This document shows positions 4,304-10,136 of a stretch of DNA of 10,136 nt, in pieces (positions within the stretch are counted from its first letter, which is position 1; each line of letters opens with the position of its first letter). This DNA comes from a bacterium Ga0077546 (GTDB lineage: Bacteria; Cyanobacteriota; Vampirovibrionia; Obscuribacterales; Obscuribacteraceae): NCBI GenBank assembly GCA_001464165.1, contig LNEX01000505.1:1-10136 (forward strand), written 5' to 3'. The notes beneath the pieces are model-generated. The model was not told the DNA's origin and ran no database searches. It saw only the letters and a list, made by a program, of their open reading frames with translations. The position numbers were made by a program, and so were the translations under genes.

Positions 4304-5232
4304 TAAACCTTCTGCAATACGAGGCCAACCCACTGCCCAACAGTCTCAGACTGAATAATGCGCAAGGGGTGACCCACCAGAGATTTCTCCAGCAAAGGCA
4401 AGCGCTCAGCCAGAATGCCGGCACAGAGCACGATTCCCTCGGCGTTAAGCATGGCGCTGTAATCAGGCAGAAGCGCAACAATATCTTCACAAGTTAGGTT
4501 AGATAGCAGCACGTCAAAACGGCGACCGACAACAGCGTCAGTACTGCCTTCGATTAACTCAATGCGGCCATCAACTCCATTTAACTCAAAATCTTTTTGA
4601 GCATACTCGCAGGCCACACCATCGGTGTCGCAGGCAACAATTTCGCTAGTAGGCTGCAGCATCAGAGCAGCAATAGCTAGAATACCGCTGCCAGTGCCGA
4701 CATCGAGCACTTTGCCTTTGGGTGGATAAGACTCCATGGCCCGCAAGCAAAACTGAGTAGTGGCATGAAGGCCAGTACCGAAAGCCATTCCAGGATCAAT
4801 ATAAATCTTGAAACGCCCTTCAGACAACTCACTTTCGATTGGGGGCAATGTATCAATTAACGATTCGTCTAAGTACCAGGAAGGACAAATAAGAAACTTA
4901 GTACCAACACGAAATGGCTCAAAGCCTTCTTTCCACTTAGCCAGCCAATCTTCTTCAACAACATCTTTGCGCTTGAGTGACTTCAAACTTTCGGCTAAGC
5001 CATATTCTTCTAGCGAGCTTTTGATTTTCTCCCAAGTCTCCTCGGGCAAATGAGGCGAATCGAAAGTAGCTTTAATGCGCACAAGTGAGCCGTTCAGGGG
5101 GTCAACTTCGCAACCCTGGGCGCCGCACTGCATAAGCAGCCATGAAGCTAAGTCTTCTTGATCGCTATGGGCTTCTATCACCACCGCTGCCCATGACTTG
5201 GCAGGGCTTTCAACTGGCGAACCGTCTTTCAT
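4303..5232 (-). CDS. prmA: Ribosomal protein L11 methyltransferase
   Basis: PrmA uses S-adenosylmethionine to methylate ribosomal protein L11 in the cytoplasm. The 309-residue product has the family's N-terminal substrate-recognition domain (about 12-95) and linker (EEDWLAKWKEGFEPFRVG, 93-110), then the conserved DPGMAFGTGLHATTQFCLRA segment (146-165), the SAM-binding glycine motif VLDVGTGSGILAIA (175-188), the acidic ACDTD strand end (200-204) and SNLTCEDI (244-251), where the family normally has the NP/NL-like catalytic-loop motif. Length fits PrmA (about 290-310). The start ATG at 5232 has GAGG about eight bases upstream. It lies 17 bases after trhO on the same strand and is probably cotranscribed with it. 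Confidence 0.95.
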   Translation of the reverse strand: MKDGSPVESPAKSWAAVVIEAHSDQEDLASWLLMQCGAQGCEVDPLNGSLVRIKATFDSPHLPEETWEKIKSSLEEYGLAESLKSLKRKDVVEEDWLAKWKEGFEPFRVGTKFLICPSWYLDESLIDTLPPIESELSEGRFKIYIDPGMAFGTGLHATTQFCLRAMESYPPKGKVLDVGTGSGILAIAALMLQPTSEIVACDTDGVACEYAQKDFELNGVDGRIELIEGSTDAVVGRRFDVLLSNLTCEDIVALLPDYSAMLNAEGIVLCAGILAERLPLLEKSLVGHPLRIIQSETVGQWVGLVLQKV

Positions 5233-5249
5233 TTACTCAACCTCAAATT

Positions 5250-6086
5250 CTATTTTCTAAGTTGTCCGGCTTTCCAACGCAAATAATCTGCGTTGCGACC
5301 AGGCGGAGCAGTCACTTCATACTCGTGGGTAGTTTCTTGCAATTTTGCATCAAGAGCAACGCGCCGATCAAAAACGAAACATTCGCCTTTATAGTGAGCA
5401 TCGCCAACTTCTTCAAAATAGCGCAAAATTCCCCCATCTAGCTGATAGACGTGAGCAAAGCCTACTGCTGGCTCCTGCAAGAATAGGGCCGCTTTTTCAC
5501 AGCGAATGCCACCCGTACAAAATGAAACTATAGTCTTATTCTGCAATTGTTCTCTAGTGTCACCAGTGGTACTAGCAATAGCGTCAGGAAATTCACTGAA
5601 CTTGTCTATGCCAAAGTGCAAAGCACCTTCAAAAGTACCAATTTGTACTTCATAATCGTTGCGTGTATCAAGCAAAATAATTTCGCGACCATTGTCGTCA
5701 TGGCCTTGATCAAGCCATTTTTTTAAAGTCTGTGGGTCAACGGCTGGAGCGCGCACAGCAGTAGGGTCTATCATGGGATGCTTCATGGTGATGATTTCGT
5801 CTTTCACCCGCACCACAATGCGCCTAAATGGTTGATGGTCAGAAATGCTTTCTTTAACAGTAATATTGGCGAAACGACCGGCAAAAAATTGATCTGATTT
5901 CAGATACTCAAGAAACTGATCGACCGGCCCGCGCTCGCCAGCAACAAAAAGGTTGATACCTTCTTGCGACAGCAAAATATTGCCCATAACTCCAATCTGC
6001 TCGCAGCGCTCTTTGACAATAGGGCGCCAAGATATTGGATCGGGGATGCCCACGAACTTATAGGCGGCAATGTTTACTATTTCCAT
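5250..6086 (-). CDS. trhO: tRNA uridine(34) hydroxylase, rhodanese-domain protein
   Basis: TrhO (formerly YceA) carries out oxygen-dependent hydroxylation of uridine 34 in certain tRNAs, the first step to 5-methoxyuridine or its derivatives. The 278-residue product begins with the typical VNIAAYKFV segment, has the N-terminal domain (LLSQEGINLFVAG, 38-50; VRVKDEIITM, 92-101), and a rhodanese domain (about 115-225) with the active-site loop SFCTGGIRCEKAA, where C190 and C196 are the conserved cysteines. LLDTRNDYEVQIGTFEGALH (138-157) is the rhodanese DxRN-x-E-x(3)-G motif. The family length is usually 280-350. It is the first gene of a probable two-gene unit with prmA. A consensus TATAAT ends only eight bases before the ATG. 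Confidence 0.94.
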   Translation of the reverse strand: MEIVNIAAYKFVGIPDPISWRPIVKERCEQIGVMGNILLSQEGINLFVAGERGPVDQFLEYLKSDQFFAGRFANITVKESISDHQPFRRIVVRVKDEIITMKHPMIDPTAVRAPAVDPQTLKKWLDQGHDDNGREIILLDTRNDYEVQIGTFEGALHFGIDKFSEFPDAIASTTGDTREQLQNKTIVSFCTGGIRCEKAALFLQEPAVGFAHVYQLDGGILRYFEEVGDAHYKGECFVFDRRVALDAKLQETTHEYEVTAPPGRNADYLRWKAGQLRK

Positions 6087-6094
6087 AGCGGAAC

Positions 6095-6100
6095 ATTATA
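6095..6100 (-). promoter_or_regulatory. trhO: -10 box of the trhO-prmA promoter, suggesting leaderless mRNA
   Basis: The minus strand reads CTGTATAATG, a perfect -10 hexamer. Only eight bases (GTTCCGCT) separate it from the trhO ATG, so transcription should begin at or within a base or two of the start codon. No Shine-Dalgarno exists in that space. No good -35 box is seen at 16-18 bases. Confidence 0.6.
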
Positions 6101-6272
6101 CAGTGCCAGCTGTGCTGCACCTTAGGCTTACGATTCACGGCAATAAATAGAGTTACTAAATTCTCTGTAATGTTGTCCAGCACAACCTCAACCACGACCC
6201 GAGGCAATTATTGACAAGATTTAAGCCCCCAAGACCGGCACTGGTACCTACGAAGGTCATTTCGAAAGCTAA

Positions 6273-7820
6273 TTGAAAGGTTTATTGAGATCCTTATATG
6301 CTAATATTCGCGGGCTGTTTTCAAGGGATAATTTAACGGTGCGTCAAAGTCTTCTCGCCATTAGCCTCACAATCGCGCTCACTACTACTGGCCTTTATCT
6401 GGCTCCAGTGGCGGCGCAAGAACCTGTAGCTCCGGCTCAAGAAATTACGTCAGAAGCGGACAGCAAGGTCTCAGCTGACAGTAAGCTAAATACAGGCATC
6501 ACTGTCAACAAGCTTGTAGACGGTGAGAAGCCAAAAGTAACTGCCAGCCCCGGAAAGCTAAAGTGTATAGAATTTGAGCACTCAGATAATCCTATACAGC
6601 AGGCAGTTTACGAAACGGCCACTCTAGCCATGACCCGTGACCCAGCAGTAGTTGCGGTAGACGAGCAGCTCTTCAAAATGCAAAACTTGGGCAAGTTGCA
6701 AAACACCAAAGAGATTTCACGCAACTTTGTTCACTTCTTGGTCAATTATCGCGGTGTTGGCCCATCTAGCGCTGGCGCCAATGCTCTGATGGAAAAAGAG
6801 ATCAACACCAGCTCTAAGCTTTCTACTGAACTTAAATGGGAAAAGGCTATAGACGAGAAGTATGTAGATATCGTCAATGCCTGCGCCGAAGCAGCCGACG
6901 CCCTAGACCGCGAAGCTCTAGGCGAGGGCTCTGCCTCCGTCACCGAGGCCACCAACACCCTCACTGACCTAGTCGGAAAAGATGAAGCAGACAAGCTTAT
7001 TGCTAAATTCCGCAAGTTACGCGCTGAAATACCAGACACTATAAAGGCCCAATCGACAAAGTCATTTGGCATTTCAACCGAGCGCAGCCAAATCAATGCC
7101 CTGCAAGAGGCCGTGCTGAAGCAAGATCCAATACTTGCGGAAGTAGCAGAAAAACTCAGTAAGTACCAAGTAAAGAAAGGCACTGAAGTAGTATCAGGGG
7201 TAGTGCAAGGCGCTCTTGGAGTAGCCGGACTGGCGCCAAGCTTTGTTGGCCCCGCAGCTCAAATCTTAAAAACGGCTCTTATTCTCTCCACCGGTGGCTC
7301 TGAAGAAAACAAACTCTATAAAGAGGTATTTCTCTTCAAGCGTTTAGAAGTTCGCTCACGCACTATTAACCACTTAGCCACTTCTTCTATTCGCAACTAC
7401 AATATCGGCACATTAACCAATCGCCCATTCCTGGCTGCATATTCAAAAGCCTTGATGGAGCAAATGGCCGATCAAGCAACCATAGCGAAAATCATCAGTG
7501 GTGAAACTGGCACAAAACTAAGTAGTAAGCCAACCAATATGAATGTATCAAGCGCCAATATAGAAGAGAAACTAGAAGTAGCGACAAAAGATGTAGCAAC
7601 TAGCGAAAACACGGCAAATGAAACTACAAAAAGTGCAGTTGCAACAAACCAAGATATAGCAAGCGAAAAATTAGAGAGCAAGCCTGTTGAGGTAACTCCT
7701 ACTGAAAGCAAGCTTGAAGAAAAAAAAGCTGAAGAAAGCAAACCGCTAGAAAACAAGACTGCAGAAAAAAGCGAAGCCGAACTAAAAGATAGCCCCGGTC
7801 AGCCCCTAGAATCGAACTAG
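6273..7820 (+). CDS. Secreted protein of unknown function with charged low-complexity tail
   Basis: I do not recognise the family. The 515-residue product begins with a basic segment (MKGLLRSLYANIRG), then a hydrophobic core (SLLAISLTIALTTTGLYL, about 26-43) and APVAA-QE, a good signal-peptidase site after residue 48. The middle (about 85-300) is mostly helical and polar; two stretches look related, each placing QAVYETATLAMTRDPAVVAV or LQEAVLKQDPILAEVAEKL before a glycine-poor helix. Residues 304-340 are glycine/alanine-rich and hydrophobic (VVSGVVQGALGVAGLAPSF), possibly membrane-inserting. From about 425 to the end the protein is rich in E, K, S, T and A with repeated ESK and EEK. The start is TTG at 6273, directly after an in-frame TAA, with GAAAG four bases upstream. 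A consensus TTGACA is at 6211-6216 but no matching -10 is seen. It converges on the efflux gene downstream with no obvious terminator hairpin in between. Confidence 0.75.
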   Translation: MKGLLRSLYANIRGLFSRDNLTVRQSLLAISLTIALTTTGLYLAPVAAQEPVAPAQEITSEADSKVSADSKLNTGITVNKLVDGEKPKVTASPGKLKCIEFEHSDNPIQQAVYETATLAMTRDPAVVAVDEQLFKMQNLGKLQNTKEISRNFVHFLVNYRGVGPSSAGANALMEKEINTSSKLSTELKWEKAIDEKYVDIVNACAEAADALDREALGEGSASVTEATNTLTDLVGKDEADKLIAKFRKLRAEIPDTIKAQSTKSFGISTERSQINALQEAVLKQDPILAEVAEKLSKYQVKKGTEVVSGVVQGALGVAGLAPSFVGPAAQILKTALILSTGGSEENKLYKEVFLFKRLEVRSRTINHLATSSIRNYNIGTLTNRPFLAAYSKALMEQMADQATIAKIISGETGTKLSSKPTNMNVSSANIEEKLEVATKDVATSENTANETTKSAVATNQDIASEKLESKPVEVTPTESKLEEKKAEESKPLENKTAEKSEAELKDSPGQPLESN

Positions 7821-7866
7821 CGATATAAGTCGAACTAAGCGGAACCAGCTCAACTTAACTATCTAA

Positions 7867-10136
7867 TCAACTCTCGTTTTCAGCCTTCGAATTTGGCTCT
7901 TCTTGCTCCGGTGTGCTCTGCCTATCTGCACGCGCTTGGGCCTTCTCGTTGATTAGTTTGTAGACCGATGGCAAGACTAGAAGCGTCAACAAAGTAGAAG
8001 AAATCAAACCACCCAGAACAACCGTGGCTAAGGGCCGCTGCACTTCTGCACCGGTACCACTAGAGAAGATCTTAGGCAAGAGGCCTACGGTGGCAACCAA
8101 AGCTGTCATTAGCACCGGTCGCAGACGAATCAAAGCGCCTTTAATGACGGCCTGTTCAATCCGTGCTCCAGCTTTTTCCATTTGCATGATATAGCTGACC
8201 AAAATAACACCGTTTTGAACCGCCACGCCAAACAAGGCAATAAAGCCAATGATAGCCGGCACAGAAAGAGTCTGATGCGAGACAAAGAGACCAAGAATGC
8301 CACCAATCATGGCAAACGGTACGTTCATCATGATCAGCCCAGCATTGCGCAATGAACCAAATGAAGCAAATAGCAAAATGAAAATCAATAGCAGCACAAT
8401 TGGCACCACCACAGCCAAACGGGCCATGGCTCTCTGCTGATTCTCGAACTGTCCACTCCAAACGACTTTATAGCCCTTAGGAATGACCACATTATCTTGC
8501 ACCCGTTTTTGTGCTTCTGCTACAAAGCTACCGAGGTCACGCCCACGTACGTTAGACAATACAGCAGTACGCCGCAAGCCATCCTCTCGATAAAGCGAGA
8601 CATAACCGCGCACTAGAGTAATATCAGCAATAGACTTGAGGGGAATTTTGCCGCCATCAGGTGCATCAATTAGCATCGATTCAATCTGGTGCCGACTGTC
8701 TCTATAATCTAGAGGATATCGCACCAGTAGACCAAATCTCTTAGTGCCCTCGATTACTTCAGTTACTTCGCGGCCAGCTAGGGCAATCTGAACGATATCT
8801 AGAACATCATCAGTATTGAGCCCATGCCGAGCCAATAGCGGTCGCTTCAACTTGATTTTAAGTTGTGGCAAGCCAAGTAATTGCTCTCGCTGCAAGTCAG
8901 CAGAGCCCGGTACTTTTTGAATCTCCCTTTTGATTTGTTCGGCAATTGTATTGAGCGTATCGACATCATCGCCGAATATCTTCACCCCAAGATCGGCCCT
9001 TATACCGGCCACCAGGTCATCGATCATGTCAGCGATGGGCTGTGAAAAACTGAACATCAAACCTGGTATGGCCTTTAACTTTTCAGCCATGAGGTCTACC
9101 AATTGCTCTTTGCTCTGATTGTTTTTCCACTGCGAACGTGGTCTCAAAGAGATATAAACGTCAGAAGATTCCACACCATCTAAGCCAGGGCCAGTACCAG
9201 ATCTTCCGGTACGAGTTACGACATCAGTAACCTCAGGAAATTCAAGCATTATCCTTTCGATGGCTGAAGCTATTCCTCTTGAATCCGTGTGAGCAATACT
9301 AGCGGCCAACTTTGTTCTCAACAAAATTGGCCCTTCATCCAGAGATGGAATAAATTCAGAACCAAGAAACGGCACTATCGCCATGGTGGCGAACAGAGCC
9401 ACTAAGGCTACTGTAATTATTTTGCGCGGGTGAGCAACTGCTGTAACCAGAGCTGGGTAATAGACTCTAGTTACTGCAGTTAGAACTTTGTTCTCGCGCT
9501 CAACTAGAGGCTTGCGCATGGTCCAGTAACAGAGCACCGGAATAACAGTTAGGGCACAAAGCAGCGAGCCAACAAGGGCGTAAATGAAAGTTAGCGCCAA
9601 TGGATGGAACATCTTTCCTTCCACCCCTTCCAGGGTGAAGAGGGGCAGATAAACGGCAATAATAATGGCCACGGCAAAGACAATTGGTCGACCCACTTCG
9701 CAAGCGGCATGAATAATTACTTGCAGGCTAGACTGGTCATTTACTTCTTCCTTTTTTCGCTCGGCTAAATGCCTAAATACGTTCTCTACCATGACCACAC
9801 CAGCATCAACAATGATGCCAAAATCAACGGCACCCAAAGTCATGAGATTGGCTGTTAGACCGGTATATTTCATCAGAATGAAACTGAATAGAAGCGACAG
9901 CGGAATAATTACCGAGACAATAAGTGCACTTGGTATGTGTAAAAGCATGGCGAACAAAACAATGATTACAAGAGCGCCGCTGAAACCAAGAATCTCTTTA
10001 ACTGTTTCAATAGTTTTCTCAACCAGTTCAGTCTGATCGTAATAGGGCACAATCTGTACGCCATGAGGCAAGTCAGCTTGAATCTCGGCTACTTTCTCCT
10101 TGACTTTTTCCACTACAGCTTTGGTATTGACACCTT
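7867..10136 (-). CDS. czcA: Heavy-metal efflux RND transporter, CzcA-like, C-terminal three quarters (5' end outside window)
   Basis: This is the inner-membrane, proton-driven pump of a tripartite metal efflux complex. The visible 755 or so residues start just before TM2 (GVNTKAVVEKVKE at the window edge is open upstream); about 290 N-terminal residues are missing. The TM4 signature DFGIIVDAGVVMVEN (near 9783-9827) carries the D, D and E proton-relay residues of the HME-RND group. The second periplasmic loop begins with FIPSLDEG (near 9330-9353). FSQPIADMIDDLVAGIRAD (near 9000-9056) matches CzcA-type pumps (Zn, Co, Cd), with Q where CusA-type Cu/Ag pumps have a methionine. IRLRPVLMTALVATVGLLP is the conserved segment before TM11. 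TM8-12 are all present, followed by a polar tail ending at TGA 7869-7867. The GTG at 10113 is internal, not the start. The partner genes (membrane fusion and outer membrane proteins) would be expected upstream, outside the window. Confidence 0.93.
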   Translation of the reverse strand, partial: GVNTKAVVEKVKEKVAEIQADLPHGVQIVPYYDQTELVEKTIETVKEILGFSGALVIIVLFAMLLHIPSALIVSVIIPLSLLFSFILMKYTGLTANLMTLGAVDFGIIVDAGVVMVENVFRHLAERKKEEVNDQSSLQVIIHAACEVGRPIVFAVAIIIAVYLPLFTLEGVEGKMFHPLALTFIYALVGSLLCALTVIPVLCYWTMRKPLVERENKVLTAVTRVYYPALVTAVAHPRKIITVALVALFATMAIVPFLGSEFIPSLDEGPILLRTKLAASIAHTDSRGIASAIERIMLEFPEVTDVVTRTGRSGTGPGLDGVESSDVYISLRPRSQWKNNQSKEQLVDLMAEKLKAIPGLMFSFSQPIADMIDDLVAGIRADLGVKIFGDDVDTLNTIAEQIKREIQKVPGSADLQREQLLGLPQLKIKLKRPLLARHGLNTDDVLDIVQIALAGREVTEVIEGTKRFGLLVRYPLDYRDSRHQIESMLIDAPDGGKIPLKSIADITLVRGYVSLYREDGLRRTAVLSNVRGRDLGSFVAEAQKRVQDNVVIPKGYKVVWSGQFENQQRAMARLAVVVPIVLLLIFILLFASFGSLRNAGLIMMNVPFAMIGGILGLFVSHQTLSVPAIIGFIALFGVAVQNGVILVSYIMQMEKAGARIEQAVIKGALIRLRPVLMTALVATVGLLPKIFSSGTGAEVQRPLATVVLGGLISSTLLTLLVLPSVYKLINEKAQARADRQSTPEQEEPNSKAENES

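Noticed and set aside
6211..6250. Perfect TTGACA as promoter of the secreted-protein gene
   Set aside because: No acceptable -10 box at 15-19 bases; the downstream sequence there is GC-rich. Kept only as a note in the gene entry.
10111..10113. GTG as the start of the efflux pump gene
   Set aside because: The frame is open to the window end and the residues before it (GVNTKAV) match the conserved segment preceding TM2 in CzcA/CusA pumps, so the codon is internal.
1..10136. CRISPR arrays, tRNA or rRNA genes, transposase genes
   Set aside because: No regularly spaced repeats with unique spacers, no cloverleaf apart from the tmRNA tRNA-like domain, and no transposase-like protein were seen.

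Overview
The window looks chromosomal, from a bacterium in or near the Cyanobacteria/Melainabacteria (Vampirovibrionia) group. The main clue is the tmRNA gene (ssrA) on the minus strand. Its tag peptide, ANNVIKFPSRSLAAVA, begins with the ANN-[IV]-[IV]-x-F pattern typical of cyanobacterial tags. The PrmA, TrhO and CzcA-like proteins are ordinary Gram-negative-type housekeeping and efflux proteins and fit this placement. The phylum is an inference from one short tag and general resemblance, not from a database search.

Layout. (1) 1-127, minus: the start of a small membrane protein cut by the window edge. (2) 275-1249, plus: scattered accessory genes. These are a HigA-type antitoxin without a visible toxin partner, then a protein resembling the Imm50 immunity family without a visible toxin. 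About 215 bases between them (605-820) show nothing I can support. (3) 1298-3751: a compact element of about 2.4 kb bounded by direct repeats. Each repeat carries the last 19 nt of the tmRNA gene, a 19-nt spacer, and a hairpin terminator. Inside are a 12-bp triple repeat, two palindromic operators, and a translationally coupled pair: an AbiEi-like winged-helix protein with a possible PD-(D/E)XK-like N-terminus, and an AbiEii-like nucleotidyltransferase. No integrase is present. (4) 3733-4133, minus: complete ssrA, 401 nt. (5) 4303-6086, minus: trhO then prmA, 17 bases apart. (6) 6273-7820, plus: a secreted protein of unknown function with a charged low-complexity tail. (7) 7867-10136, minus: the C-terminal three quarters of a CzcA-type heavy-metal RND pump, running off the window.

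How the parts fit together. The tmRNA 3' end appears to have served as an integration site. The element between the repeats carries one two-gene cargo that looks like a type IV toxin-antitoxin or anti-phage (Abi-type) module with its own operators. The reconstituted ssrA sits on the right and a displaced 3' fragment with its own terminator on the left. The two terminators differ in sequence but keep their stem pairing, so both copies come from real ssrA loci. Together with the orphan antitoxin and orphan immunity-like gene to the left, this makes the ssrA-proximal region a small accretion zone of defence and conflict genes next to a conserved core (prmA-trhO).
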